This document shows, piece after piece, positions 17,682 to 26,853 of a stretch of DNA of 64,000 nt. Position 1 is the first letter of the stretch. Every line of letters starts with the position of its first letter. A program made the translations under genes and the position numbers. The notes beneath the pieces are model-generated. The model did no database searches, had not been told where the DNA came from, and was given only the letters and a program-made list of their open reading frames with translations. This DNA is from Moritella sp. 24 (GTDB lineage: Bacteria; Pseudomonadota; Gammaproteobacteria; Enterobacterales; Moritellaceae), in assembly GCF_018219155.1 (NCBI RefSeq), contig NZ_CP056123.1:3295505-3359504 (forward strand), in the 5' to 3' direction.

Positions 17682-18662
17682 CTATTTTTGTTTGAGTGGC
17701 ATAACCACGTACTGTTGTGTTGTTTCGGTTGATGCCAACCACGCAGACTGGGTTAATCGCACACCATTACTCGCATTTCGCGTTAGCTGGCAAACAGGTA
17801 GCTGTTGTCCCGCCACTTTCATTGCTAAGTTGATTTTGATATTCGAGCCCATGTAATGGCGAATAAATGCGTCGATGGCATCGTTCAATACTTCATTTTG
17901 ATTGAGCTTTTCAAAGTCGTGATGATTGGGTTTCACTTTAACGTCAAGTTGTTGAAATGCGGTGACTGCACTTTTCCCCAACAAGGCATCGAAACCCAAC
18001 TGATTGTTTTGTCCGGTAGCACCTAAGTGCGTCAAGCAACACCCTAATAACGGTTGATATTCAATATCGCCATGGTCAACTTCAAATTCATACCCGAAGT
18101 AATCTGCTAATAAGTGCTTAAGTGTTGTTAAACATGTCACCTTCAATCCCATTAACCCGGTGTATTGAATAAGGTGTCCTTGTGGTAACGCAGTATTAAT
18201 ACTCGTGTCACCCGCAAGGCTAGAGAGCATCACCGTGAGAGATTGGTGGTGACGGTTCCAGCTAAAGTGCGCATCTTCCGCTTGGATAACGATGTTGTTC
18301 TTGATCGCAGTCTGACAATAAAGACGAAAATAACGATTATTAAAGCCATCCAAAAAATCGACTAACGCACTATTTCCTTGTTCAAATGACTCACGTAATG
18401 CTTCGCTATAGTTATACCGAGGCATAACCCCCTGACTACCAGAAAGCGCAGGTAAATCACACGTAAAATGCCATGAGTTGTCCGTGTATTGCTGAACCTC
18501 AACGATGTCTGATTGATGGTATGACGGCAGTAAATGCGTAATAAAATTAAGCTCTGGACGCGTACCTAAATTAGCCGCATGATGCTTCACGAGCTGCATT
18601 GCCTGCGGTAATTCAAACTGATAAGGCGCGCAACGTAACGAGCCTAATATAGATTTTTGCAT
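17682..18662 (-). CDS. tssG: TssG baseplate protein
   Basis: This 326-aa protein has the TssG N-terminus (RCAPYQFELPQAMQLVKHH...RPELNFI) and the FLDGFNNRYFRLYCQTA segment seen in the family. TssG joins TssF and TssE to make the wedge of the T6SS baseplate. Its start lies 19 nt inside the end of tssF, so translation is coupled. Length matches the family (about 320-350 aa). Confidence 0.94.
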   Translation of the reverse strand: MQKSILGSLRCAPYQFELPQAMQLVKHHAANLGTRPELNFITHLLPSYHQSDIVEVQQYTDNSWHFTCDLPALSGSQGVMPRYNYSEALRESFEQGNSALVDFLDGFNNRYFRLYCQTAIKNNIVIQAEDAHFSWNRHHQSLTVMLSSLAGDTSINTALPQGHLIQYTGLMGLKVTCLTTLKHLLADYFGYEFEVDHGDIEYQPLLGCCLTHLGATGQNNQLGFDALLGKSAVTAFQQLDVKVKPNHHDFEKLNQNEVLNDAIDAFIRHYMGSNIKINLAMKVAGQQLPVCQLTRNASNGVRLTQSAWLASTETTQQYVVMPLKQK

Positions 18663-20428
18663 CCAAGCCTCCGTGGGAAAACACGGTATTCGCCTTCGCG
18701 ACCATCAAGCAATATAACCACTTGTGTAAAACTGTTAAAACCAGAGAAATACGCAAAAAAACGATCCAACAATTGAGCAAGTAGCTCAACCCCGCCAGCA
18801 AGACCCGCAGGGTTGATTGTCACACTCAATCGCGTGCCATTAGCAAAACAGCTTTTTCCGGAAATACGTACTGGTGCAACAATATGTGCTTGTGATAAGC
18901 CTTGAATTGATTCGATATAAGCGCTGTTTTTAGCACTATTGTTGTGGTTATAAAGTTGCAGCATGGTTTTTAAGGCCGACACGGGATCATCACTACCAAA
19001 CAGGGCTTGATAGTTAAAATGTAAATGTGCCAATAACGGCCATGCACCTTGCTCACCAGTGTTGATATTAGTTTGCTTGGTCGGACGACGTAACAAAGTC
19101 AAATCAGCAGGTAACGAAATTGAATCGTGACAATGTAGCTGACAAGACGTCGTCAATTGGCTCGCCGCATTACCGTTCGTGCAAGTGGTCGAAATTAACC
19201 AAGTGTGTGCAGCGTTATCCACATGACTGTGATCTAAATTTGCAACACGTAACGCACTCGATACCGACTGGTCACTCATATTTTCAGACTGCGACAACTG
19301 CCAACGCAGTCCTATTTCAGACCCATTAAATTTTTCACCGTAGAGCGGTGGTACATTTCGGGGTTTCTGTTCAGTTACGTCCGTCACATCATCGACCGAA
19401 AATAACTGCAACTGCGCCTGACCGCCAACATCCAACATGATTGGGTACTGCGATTGAGTAAAATCGACACGTAACGGTTCGGCGGTAATTGACTGCAAAT
19501 TAATAATGGGCGAACAAAATAAATGAAAATTATTCACGCCTAAACTACGGGCCAACTCCACCGGCATGTCGTCTAAAAACAACTGAATTTTAACTGTATT
19601 GGTATCAACCGCTTGCAACACCGATGATAGCGCTAACTTAATTGCATGAAATCGTTCTGTGAACATAAAGAATTCGGTTAATAACTTAAAGCCACCGAAA
19701 CTGCGCACGCTATAAGGCAAGACAAACTCTTGTTCTTCAAAACCAACGGGTAAAAGGGCGTCCGCCCCCAATAAAATAACGCTGTCATCATATTGAATGG
19801 CGATCTGCTGGATCCCAGAAAACAAGTGATCGTAAAGGCGTAATATTGTTGATGTTTCACCGCGTAAGAATAACGATAAAGCTGTTAGATCTAAGTCAGA
19901 AAACAGGATCGTTGGATCTGTCGTGGTAAGTGTCAGTTCAAGCATCGCTTTCGCATGCTCAGCACCTTTGGGTTTTTGAATATCAAAGGGCGCAATAGAG
20001 GCGACACAATCCGTTAAGTTGATAGGATATAGATCAACATCTTGTGTCGTTCGGAACACTAAAGTATCGGTATCAACATCATCAAGTCCTAAATGCGTAC
20101 CGCGCGGTAAGCTATACTTTGCAGTCACTTCTTCATGAGGCTGCATTTTCACCATGCTATAAGCTGGTACAGGGCGTAGATAATGAGGAAATAAAAGTTG
20201 TAACAAGCTATCCGTTAACTGCGGATAATCTTCATCTAAACGCTGTTGCAAGCGGGCATTCAACAGGGCTACGCTATCAATAAGACGCGTCACTTGCGGA
20301 TCATCAATACTGTCGCGGCTGATCCCAAGCGATTTAGCAGCACCCGGATGACGTTGCGCAAAATTACCCGCGTCTTGACGAATAAATGCTAACTCTTGCT
20401 CGAAGTAACTTAATAATGATTCAGACAA
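18644..20428 (-). CDS. tssF: TssF baseplate protein
   Basis: This 594-aa protein begins with the TssF signature (LLSYFEQELAFIRQDAGNFAQRHPGAAKSL) followed by DDPQVTRLIDSVALLNARLQQRLDEDYPQL. It is the large baseplate wedge subunit that, with TssG and TssE, surrounds the VgrG spike. Length is as expected. The gene overlaps tssE by 8 nt and tssG by 19 nt, keeping the usual E-F-G order. Confidence 0.95.
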   Translation of the reverse strand: MSESLLSYFEQELAFIRQDAGNFAQRHPGAAKSLGISRDSIDDPQVTRLIDSVALLNARLQQRLDEDYPQLTDSLLQLLFPHYLRPVPAYSMVKMQPHEEVTAKYSLPRGTHLGLDDVDTDTLVFRTTQDVDLYPINLTDCVASIAPFDIQKPKGAEHAKAMLELTLTTTDPTILFSDLDLTALSLFLRGETSTILRLYDHLFSGIQQIAIQYDDSVILLGADALLPVGFEEQEFVLPYSVRSFGGFKLLTEFFMFTERFHAIKLALSSVLQAVDTNTVKIQLFLDDMPVELARSLGVNNFHLFCSPIINLQSITAEPLRVDFTQSQYPIMLDVGGQAQLQLFSVDDVTDVTEQKPRNVPPLYGEKFNGSEIGLRWQLSQSENMSDQSVSSALRVANLDHSHVDNAAHTWLISTTCTNGNAASQLTTSCQLHCHDSISLPADLTLLRRPTKQTNINTGEQGAWPLLAHLHFNYQALFGSDDPVSALKTMLQLYNHNNSAKNSAYIESIQGLSQAHIVAPVRISGKSCFANGTRLSVTINPAGLAGGVELLAQLLDRFFAYFSGFNSFTQVVILLDGREGEYRVFPRRLGCKNLY

Positions 20429-20843
20429 AGTTAGTTTTCCTTACGTCGACACTGCTTGTGGTAAAATCTAAACTTGAATCAAATACGACAAGCTCTTCAC
20501 CAAATTCACTAACAATCACGCCTTCGATTCTAAACTTCAGTTTATTGGTAACAACAGACTCTTCTTCTAACTCAACATTAAGCTCCTTAATGCGGGGTTC
20601 GAATGTCGTAATTAACTGCTTCACATTTTGTAAAATATGTTCACTATTGGCTCTATTCTGCCCTCTTACCGCATGACTCATGCCTAATAGCGCGATAGAT
20701 TCGTTCGTGTATTTCGCCACATCATCGTCACCCCAAATTGGCGATTTAGCAGAGAGTAATGACGCGATATTTTCAATAATGGCATCACGAAGATCATCAA
20801 TATTCGCAGTCCAATCACCTTTCATTTTTGCAAATAAACTCAT
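20421..20843 (-). CDS. tssE: TssE gp25-like baseplate protein
   Basis: This 140-aa protein is the gp25/lysozyme-like baseplate component without lytic activity. Family-like features are the N-terminal DLRDAIIENIASLLSAKSP, SIALLGMSH, and the C-terminal FEPRIKELNVELEEE...LKFRIEGVI. TssE starts sheath polymerisation on the baseplate. It lies 2 nt after the second tssC-like gene and overlaps tssF. Confidence 0.92.
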   Translation of the reverse strand: MSLFAKMKGDWTANIDDLRDAIIENIASLLSAKSPIWGDDDVAKYTNESIALLGMSHAVRGQNRANSEHILQNVKQLITTFEPRIKELNVELEEESVVTNKLKFRIEGVIVSEFGEELVVFDSSLDFTTSSVDVRKTNFV

Positions 20844-20845
20844 GA

Positions 20846-22216
20846 TTATTGTTCCCCTAATTTTGTTGCGGGTACGTCTGTAAGCAGAACAATGTGTGTG
20901 TCTAACATTTCATATTGATATTGCGGTTGCAGGTTGATCTGGCAACGATATTTGGTTGGATCAAACACGTCTTGAGTAAAGTGAACATCCGCACGTTTAA
21001 GGGGATAACGGGCCATAACAGACTCGTCACCAAAATCAACGCCGCTGATATATTGATTTAGCCATTTCTCTAACGAACGCTGGCATGTAGACGGGCTATC
21101 AAAACTACCAATTTGGTCACGGATCTGCGCTTTAATGTAATGCCCAAAACGGCAAGCCATGAGGTTGGTCTGTAACATGCCACTCATTTTTTCAGTTTCA
21201 GTCGTTGCCTTCCACACAGACTGATTACTGAAAATACCTTTTTGACCACTAAGATAAACACTTGATAAAGGTACAAACCCTTGTGTCGACCAAAAGTCAT
21301 CATCTTCACTAAACAGATCAATCCGTGACAACAATGGATCTTGCAGGTCATGCCCCATTTGTACGATCGCACCGTAACGTCCGTTTTCATCGTAAGCACG
21401 TAAAAAACCAAACCAACTAATACGATCAAATTCACGGATCACGTTTGCAGCCAATAAATAGGCTGCATTTCCCCACAAGACATGTTCCGTCAATGCGCGT
21501 TCGTTAAACACAAACCCTGCTTGATAATGCTGATAAGGGTTTCTTAAATGGTATTCTGGTAACACCAAATTTAAAAAACGACTCGCGCTATGAGAGCGTA
21601 ATAACTGCCAACTTTGTAAATCTGAACTGCTTAAAATACGCTGTATACGCTGATGATCAGGCATTAATCGCGCAGGTTCGTCACCAAAGAAATAGGGGTC
21701 AACGCCAAGACTGACAGGACACAGTGCGCGTTCGCCTAATTCACCTAATAGCTGTAACGTGTATAGATCATCAAAATCAGCATCGTCGTCTAAATCAGAT
21801 TGAATCAGATGATCAACAACCAACAATCCAAACGGGTGACCGCCTGCGGTATCGAGTTCCTTTGCGTATATTTTTTGATATAGCGCACTGCGAGTAACAT
21901 CAAAAGATTGATTAAGATCGGCAGACACCATGTCCCAGCTAAGATCTAATAACTTAACGTGTACACGGCGTTGTGAAACAGGCAGCAAAACTAAGCTATG
22001 TAGCCCTAACCAGTGTGCTTCTAGCGCTTTGAAATCAGGTGCTTGCATAATGGCAGAAAGCTGTTCGCTCATCACATCATCAAGTTGCGTGATCAGTTTG
22101 CTTAACTGTGATTTGAATTCTGAACGATTATCGTTCTGAGCATGGTTTAACAGCATCCGCCACAGCCCTGCATCCGTCAGGACGTTGGCGGATGATGTTA
22201 TATTTAATGTACTCAT
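20846..22216 (-). CDS. Second TssC-like protein (sheath large-subunit paralogue)
   Basis: This 456-aa protein is homologous to TssC along its length: FKALEAHWLGLHSLV, FDVTRSALYQKIYAKELDTAGGHPFGLLVVD, ISWFGFLRAYDENG and a C-terminal CRFGHYIKAQIRDQIG...LEKWLNQYISG. It is clearly diverged from the 493-aa TssC encoded just upstream (36% at most by eye). Two TssC-family genes in tandem occur in some T6SS clusters. Its role is unclear: it may cap the sheath, modulate the baseplate, or be a minor sheath subunit. It starts 43 nt after tssC, across a hairpin, and is followed by tssE after 2 nt. Confidence 0.88.
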   Translation of the reverse strand: MSTLNITSSANVLTDAGLWRMLLNHAQNDNRSEFKSQLSKLITQLDDVMSEQLSAIMQAPDFKALEAHWLGLHSLVLLPVSQRRVHVKLLDLSWDMVSADLNQSFDVTRSALYQKIYAKELDTAGGHPFGLLVVDHLIQSDLDDDADFDDLYTLQLLGELGERALCPVSLGVDPYFFGDEPARLMPDHQRIQRILSSSDLQSWQLLRSHSASRFLNLVLPEYHLRNPYQHYQAGFVFNERALTEHVLWGNAAYLLAANVIREFDRISWFGFLRAYDENGRYGAIVQMGHDLQDPLLSRIDLFSEDDDFWSTQGFVPLSSVYLSGQKGIFSNQSVWKATTETEKMSGMLQTNLMACRFGHYIKAQIRDQIGSFDSPSTCQRSLEKWLNQYISGVDFGDESVMARYPLKRADVHFTQDVFDPTKYRCQINLQPQYQYEMLDTHIVLLTDVPATKLGEQ

Positions 22217-22230
22217 AACAACCTCAACAA

Positions 22231-22250
22231 CCCGAGGGAATTCCCCCGGG
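22231..22250 (-). other. GC-rich stem-loop between tssC and the tssC-like gene
   Basis: A 20-base near-palindrome (CCCGAGGGAA with TTCCCCCGGG, one mismatch) fills the 43-nt gap. There is no T-tract in either direction, so it is more likely an mRNA-stabilising or processing element protecting the 3' end of tssC than a true terminator. Confidence 0.5.
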
Positions 22251-22259
22251 CATCAACTA

Positions 22260-23741
22260 TTAACCTGGAATATTAGCAACCATACGTAATGACGATGATA
22301 GCTCTTCCATTTGTAACCAAGGACGTAGATAAGCCACGGCAGAATAACAACCAGGGCGACCCACTTGTTCTTCAACTGTTACTTTTGCTTCAACCAACGG
22401 ATGTGTTGATTTTGCTTCATTGCCAATAGCACTTGGATTAACATACTGGTGGATCCAGTTGCTTAATTCTTTTTCAATGTTATCCGGATCTAAGTTAGAA
22501 CCTACACGATCACGGCCCATTACTTTTAGGTACTGTGCGATACGGCTACTTGCCATTGTGTAAGGTAAACGAGCTGAAATAGCAGCGTTTGATGTTGCAT
22601 CAGGATCGGTATACGTTTTTGGTTTATGCGCCGTTTGAGCACCCATAAATACCGCGTAGCTCGTATTTTTATAATGCACTAACGGTAAGAAACCTAAGTC
22701 ACTCAGTTCTTTTTCACGTTCATCTGTTAGATTTACTTCAGATGGACATTGTTGAACTAAATCACCCGCTGGTGTGTAGTAAGTAAAGTTCGGTAGGTTT
22801 TCAACTTTACCGCCATTATCGTTACCACGGATAGCAGTACACCAACCAAATTGTGTATAAGCTTGTGTTAACAATAAACCGTATTCAAATGCAGCATTGC
22901 TCCACACAAGATCATCTTGCGTTTCAGGGTAAGCGTTACCATTTGCGTCATGTTTCAACTCTTCAAAATCGAATGACTTAACAGGTACTGTTTGTTTACC
23001 GTATGGTAGACGTGCGATTGTTTTTGGTAGTGTTAATGCAACATAACGCGAATCATCACTTTCACGGAATGCATTCCAGCTAGCGTAAGCTGGAGAATCA
23101 AAACCTGCGGCAACTGGCTTGCCTTCGTTAAAGTTAACGAATGAATCAAAATCAAACATGCTCGCATTTGCAGCAGCAACGAATGGGGCATGAGATGCTG
23201 CAGCAACTTCGCCCATATAACGCATTAACGCGACATCTTCATCGCCATAACCAAATTCGTAATCACCAAGCAAGGCACCGTAAGGTTGACCACCGGCAGT
23301 ACCAAATTCTTCTTGATAAATCATCGTAAAGAAGCGGCTACGATCAATCGCTGGCGCATCTTCAAATTGTTCTAATAATTCGTCTTTTGTGTAGTCCGCA
23401 AGCTTAATTTTTAAGTCTGGGCCTAATTCGCTGTTTTTAACTAATTTTTGCAGACCTAACCAAGTACCTTCCAGCTTTTGGAACGCCTTGTTTTGCATCA
23501 CTGTTGAAAGCTGATCTGAGATTTTTACGTCTAATGCAGAAATCGCTTTTTCGATTGTTAGCGTTAGGTTTTTATCCCAAGTAACAGTACCGTCTAGCGC
23601 TTGTGAAGTGAGTACAGATAGCAATTCTTTTGTTGTGTCTGCAGGTGTCTGTGTTGTTGCTGAAATAGCGCGGTCAAGAAAGTTTAATTCACCTTCTACA
23701 GCACCGGCTTGTTCTGTTGCAGCTTGTTGTTCCGTGCTCAT
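22260..23741 (-). CDS. tssC: TssC (VipB) sheath large subunit
   Basis: This 493-aa protein is the main large subunit of the contractile sheath. It shows the expected family blocks: LEGTWLGLQKLVKNSE, RSRFFTMIYQEEFGTAGGQPYGALLGDYEF, FGWCTAIRGNDNGG and RIAQYLKVMGRDRVGS, then a C-terminal LRPWLQMEELSSSLRMVANIPG. The last block is typical of VipB. The start overlaps the tssB stop by one base (TAATG), as expected for two subunits made in equal amounts. Confidence 0.97.
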   Translation of the reverse strand: MSTEQQAATEQAGAVEGELNFLDRAISATTQTPADTTKELLSVLTSQALDGTVTWDKNLTLTIEKAISALDVKISDQLSTVMQNKAFQKLEGTWLGLQKLVKNSELGPDLKIKLADYTKDELLEQFEDAPAIDRSRFFTMIYQEEFGTAGGQPYGALLGDYEFGYGDEDVALMRYMGEVAAASHAPFVAAANASMFDFDSFVNFNEGKPVAAGFDSPAYASWNAFRESDDSRYVALTLPKTIARLPYGKQTVPVKSFDFEELKHDANGNAYPETQDDLVWSNAAFEYGLLLTQAYTQFGWCTAIRGNDNGGKVENLPNFTYYTPAGDLVQQCPSEVNLTDEREKELSDLGFLPLVHYKNTSYAVFMGAQTAHKPKTYTDPDATSNAAISARLPYTMASSRIAQYLKVMGRDRVGSNLDPDNIEKELSNWIHQYVNPSAIGNEAKSTHPLVEAKVTVEEQVGRPGCYSAVAYLRPWLQMEELSSSLRMVANIPG

Positions 23742-24250
23742 TATTCAGTCTCCCCAGTTTTTACACCTAGCTCTTCAGCTAAATGTTGAATTGAATCTGT
23801 ACTTTGTAGTACTTCTTTCAATAAGCGTTCTAGATCACGTGAGCGATCCGCTTTGCTTAATAATTCTTTTAACTGGTTACGTGTTTCAACCAATTGTTTT
23901 AGGGGATCAATTTGTTGAACCAAGCGTTCAGGATGAAAATCATTCATCGAACTTAACTTCAAGTTAACTTCAAATTGGCTATCATCATTTGCTAATTTGT
24001 TGTCAACTTTATATGACAATGACGGGCTAATCTGTCCCATCACAGCATCAAAATTATCTTTATCAACACCAGTGAACTCACGTTCTTCTAGGTCAATTTT
24101 ATCACTTTCAGCTTTATGACCAGAGAAGTCACCAATAACACCAACGACAAAGGGCAATTCTTTGGTTTCTGTTGCGCCATTAGTTTCAACATCATAGGTG
24201 ATACTGACGCGGTTTTTACTTATACGCTTATGTTGTGAGTTGAGAGCCAT
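23741..24250 (-). CDS. tssB: TssB (VipA) sheath small subunit
   Basis: This 169-aa protein is the small sheath subunit, which pairs with TssC. The N-terminus has the family pattern (SQHKRISKNRVSITYDVETNGATETKELPFVVGVIGDFSG), followed by the conserved FHPERLVQQIDPLKQLVETRNQLKELL segment. The C-terminal helical tail carries the ClpV interaction site in characterised homologues. It is coupled to tssC by a one-base overlap. Confidence 0.97.
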   Translation of the reverse strand: MALNSQHKRISKNRVSITYDVETNGATETKELPFVVGVIGDFSGHKAESDKIDLEEREFTGVDKDNFDAVMGQISPSLSYKVDNKLANDDSQFEVNLKLSSMNDFHPERLVQQIDPLKQLVETRNQLKELLSKADRSRDLERLLKEVLQSTDSIQHLAEELGVKTGETE

Positions 24251-24284
24251 GCTTCCCTACCTTTTATTTTTAACAAAAATAAAG

Positions 24285-24310
24285 CGGTGTGCCACCTAAG
24301 CAACACACCG
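24285..24310 (-). terminator. Attenuator-like hairpin after hcp
   Basis: A 7-bp stem (CGGTGTG with CACACCG) has a 12-nt loop and, in the transcript's direction, is followed by CTTTATTTTTG and then an AT-rich inverted repeat. It lies in the 67-nt gap between hcp and tssB and would allow hcp to be made in excess of the sheath genes. Confidence 0.6.
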
Positions 24311-24317
24311 GTCAAAA

Positions 24318-24836
24318 TTATTTAGTTCCAGAAATTAACTTACCTTGTGGAACGTTGTAAGAAACAAGACCACCGTCTTCTAGCTTACCGCCATCAAGTT
24401 CATGACGATGTTTCTTATCAACTTGGATGTAAGAAAGTGAGATGCTTTCAAACGGTTGAGAACCATCACTGCCACTTAGGTTGTATGAAACAACACGTGC
24501 TTTCTTCAGGCCTACTTGATAATAGATTTCAGCACCAGAACCATCACGTGCCGCTTTAGTAAATACGATATCAACGTTTTTACCTTCAACACCTGGACTG
24601 AATAGGAACGACAGAAGATCTTCAGAAGCGCCACAAAGTTCTTTTGTAATGCTTACTTCGCTCATAGCAACCATGCCTGAGTCAGCATTGTTACCGCTAC
24701 CAATTTCCATTGCTACTTGACGCACAGCGCCCCAGCTATATGAATTCAAAGCAAACCAACCATCTTGTGGTAAACCTTCAATTGTTGCGCCACCTTTAAC
24801 TTTAACGCCATCAACTCTCATATATATACTAGCCAT
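24318..24836 (-). CDS. hcp: Hcp (TssD) inner-tube protein
   Basis: This 172-aa protein forms the hexameric rings of the T6SS inner tube. It begins MASIYMRVDGVKVKGGATIEG, followed by the beta-barrel pattern with SVTKE-like (SITKELCGASEDLL) and C-terminal SYIQVDKKHRHELDGGKLEDGG. I start it at 24836, where GAGGA precedes the ATG by 5 nt; a GTG 12 nt upstream sits within that ribosome site and is unlikely. Second gene of the operon, between tssA and a hairpin that probably boosts its relative yield. Confidence 0.96.
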   Translation of the reverse strand: MASIYMRVDGVKVKGGATIEGLPQDGWFALNSYSWGAVRQVAMEIGSGNNADSGMVAMSEVSITKELCGASEDLLSFLFSPGVEGKNVDIVFTKAARDGSGAEIYYQVGLKKARVVSYNLSGSDGSQPFESISLSYIQVDKKHRHELDGGKLEDGGLVSYNVPQGKLISGTK

Positions 24837-24875
24837 GATATTCCTCACTTATTTCTACTTGGGATTGAAAACCAA

Positions 24876-26222
24876 TTACCAGAGAGAATTACTGCTCGAG
24901 GTAGATACTGGTTCTTCTTGAGTTTTTTCTACAGATACGTTAGCTACATTGTTCGAAACAGAGTGGTTCGATGCTGCACTAACCGTATTCATTGTGTGTT
25001 GAACAGCCCCTTTAAGATTCGATGCTGGTAAAACATTGTTGTGAGTAGGCGCGATAACATTCGTGTCTCCATTCTCATCAAGTGCAGAGAAATGAAACAC
25101 CTGCTTAATCGTATCCTCTTGATTTAACAACAACTCCGACATCAATTCAGGCAGAGACAAATAGCCCCATCGAATTGCTTTTTCTAACAAATAAGAGACC
25201 GGACTATGTGGCTCTGACTTCTTAAAATAATCCGCTAAAGTACGTAATTGATGAAACGCATCATCACGACTAAAAGCTTGATTCTGGCCAGCTAACGTGC
25301 CGATTGCACCGTAAGCAGTAGCGTTATTTTCTTGCTCTGACATACCCTGTTCACTCCCATCAACATGATTAACTTCATCGGTTTCAGATTGTGTATCAGC
25401 CTTAGTCTCGCGTTTTTCTTCATTCTTCAAACCAGAGATGTATTCCATCGCTTTCAATATTTTCGTAATAACACCGATTACAAATTGAAAACCAGGTTGA
25501 GGTAGTAAATACTGCTTACATACGCTAGCAACATGTGTTTCAACGGCACGTATAGCCTCTCGTATCAACACTAAATTTTGCATTAAGCTAGTTACTTTAG
25601 CCCGCTCACCCATCGCCACATTTTGGTACTGCTGACGTAGTTCAGGTAAACCGCCTTTACGCTCTTCACTTAAATAACGTGAATAATTTAAGTCTCCAAT
25701 TAGCGGTAACATTAAGAAAGGTGAGTACACTAAACTGCTGTCTTCACTTTCACCGACTAGTTGTACAAAACCCTTCACTTTGAATGCGTTAATTTCTTTT
25801 AACTTGTCACTTTCTGACTTTATTTTATTGTCAGGGAGTACGGGATGAACATTGTCCCAATGCCCTTCAACAAGTGCTTGTAACCATTGACTTGCTTCAC
25901 GCAACCCGTTTAACGCGGGGTCAATGACTATCTGAGCTGCTAGCATCCAGCCCGCTAGCTCAATATCTTTAGATGTCGTTCTAAATATTTCAACCAAACT
26001 GCTTGATAACGAACGCCAATGTTCAATGTTGGCATCTTGTAAACTATCCATTTCTGCAGGATCAGGTGTCTGCATTAATTGACGTTGAGATGTTTGCGCA
26101 ACATTAAATTCATTTCTAAGCGGTCTAAATTTTTGTTTGTCTGATTTTAAATAAATCCCACAAAATTGGTCATCATCAATTGGTAATAAAAGTGACTCAT
26201 GTAATGTCTGATTGAATAACAT
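24876..26222 (-). CDS. tssA: TssA (ImpA-type) T6SS assembly protein
   Basis: This 448-aa protein has an N-terminal ImpA domain (about 1-180, with LAGWMLAAQIVIDPALNGLREASQWLQALVEGHWDNVHP) and a C-terminal helical part (DAFHQLRTLADYFKKSEPHSPVSYLLEKAIRWG...LPELMSELL) that is typical of TssA. A variable acidic linker (about 280-310) and a Ser/Asn-rich tail flank it. TssA directs baseplate and tail assembly. It is the first gene of the long minus-strand operon and its start faces the AT-rich leader at 26.2-26.9 kb. Confidence 0.93.
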   Translation of the reverse strand: MLFNQTLHESLLLPIDDDQFCGIYLKSDKQKFRPLRNEFNVAQTSQRQLMQTPDPAEMDSLQDANIEHWRSLSSSLVEIFRTTSKDIELAGWMLAAQIVIDPALNGLREASQWLQALVEGHWDNVHPVLPDNKIKSESDKLKEINAFKVKGFVQLVGESEDSSLVYSPFLMLPLIGDLNYSRYLSEERKGGLPELRQQYQNVAMGERAKVTSLMQNLVLIREAIRAVETHVASVCKQYLLPQPGFQFVIGVITKILKAMEYISGLKNEEKRETKADTQSETDEVNHVDGSEQGMSEQENNATAYGAIGTLAGQNQAFSRDDAFHQLRTLADYFKKSEPHSPVSYLLEKAIRWGYLSLPELMSELLLNQEDTIKQVFHFSALDENGDTNVIAPTHNNVLPASNLKGAVQHTMNTVSAASNHSVSNNVANVSVEKTQEEPVSTSSSNSLW

Positions 26223-26726
26223 ATTTGTTCTGACCTATTTAATTTAGACCCATTGTTCCAACAGGAGGATCCGTTGTAAATAAACTTATAGTAAGGGGAT
26301 GTAAGGGATGTAACCAACGTAAGTTTAATAACCCAATGGGGATAGGCAATATAATAAAAAATGCTTTAAAAAAGAAGGGGGATAATTATACAGATATATT
26401 TAATTTAATTTAAAAATGACAACACAAAACTCCAATCGCATTAAAATCAACAACTTATAAGCAGAGGTGTTCACGAGAATATCACAACCTATCACAGTTT
26501 TATCACGTAAACATATTGTTTTAAATTATTCAAATTAATAACCTACAGTAAAGTTAATTTATTCACTTTTAAATAAACAGTTATTAAAACAACAAAAACT
26601 AAACAATTAAATTATAACAACTGCAATTATAGAGTAGTGACACTAATTGCTTTCCTAATTAAAAATCAAAATAAATACATTGAAATAATATTAAATAGCA
26701 GTACAGTTATTTAATTGAAGTATTTC

Positions 26727-26750
26727 ATTGTTATATTTAAATATAACAAT
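26727..26750. promoter_or_regulatory. Perfect 24-bp palindrome upstream of the T6SS genes
   Basis: ATTGTTATATTT is followed directly by its exact reverse complement. It lies 104 bp before the orphan gene and about 505 bp before tssA. A site for a dimeric repressor or activator is the simplest reading. Confidence 0.6.
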
Positions 26751-26761
26751 TCAGCATTGCT

Positions 26762-26796
26762 TAAATATATTAAAAATATAATTATTAATATATTTA
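26762..26796. repeat. 12-bp AT-rich inverted repeat
   Basis: TAAATATATTAA at 26762-26773 is repeated as its exact reverse complement at 26785-26796, with 11 nt between. It may form a hairpin or be a second operator next to the 24-bp palindrome. Confidence 0.5.
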
Positions 26797-26853
26797 CATT
26801 TTCTATTTCACTGTGGTTTTCGGTAATCACTCGTCTAAACGTAAGGATATATT

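Larger units (their letters stand above)
26223..26853. promoter_or_regulatory. AT-rich divergent promoter region of the T6SS operon
   Basis: These 631 bases contain no credible gene. They separate tssA (leftward) from the 168-aa orphan gene (rightward) and must hold the main T6SS promoter. The half near the orphan gene is extremely A+T-rich and carries two long inverted repeats (separate entries). Near tssA there are repeated GTAAGGG-type words and runs such as AAAAAGAAGGGGG. I could not find a convincing sigma-54 (GG-N10-GC) element. The composition is typical of H-NS-silenced regulatory DNA, which is an inference. Confidence 0.6.

Noticed and set aside
26223..26853. Sigma-54 promoter for the T6SS operon
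   Set aside because: I looked for TGGCAC-N5-TTGC type elements in the leader and found no convincing match.
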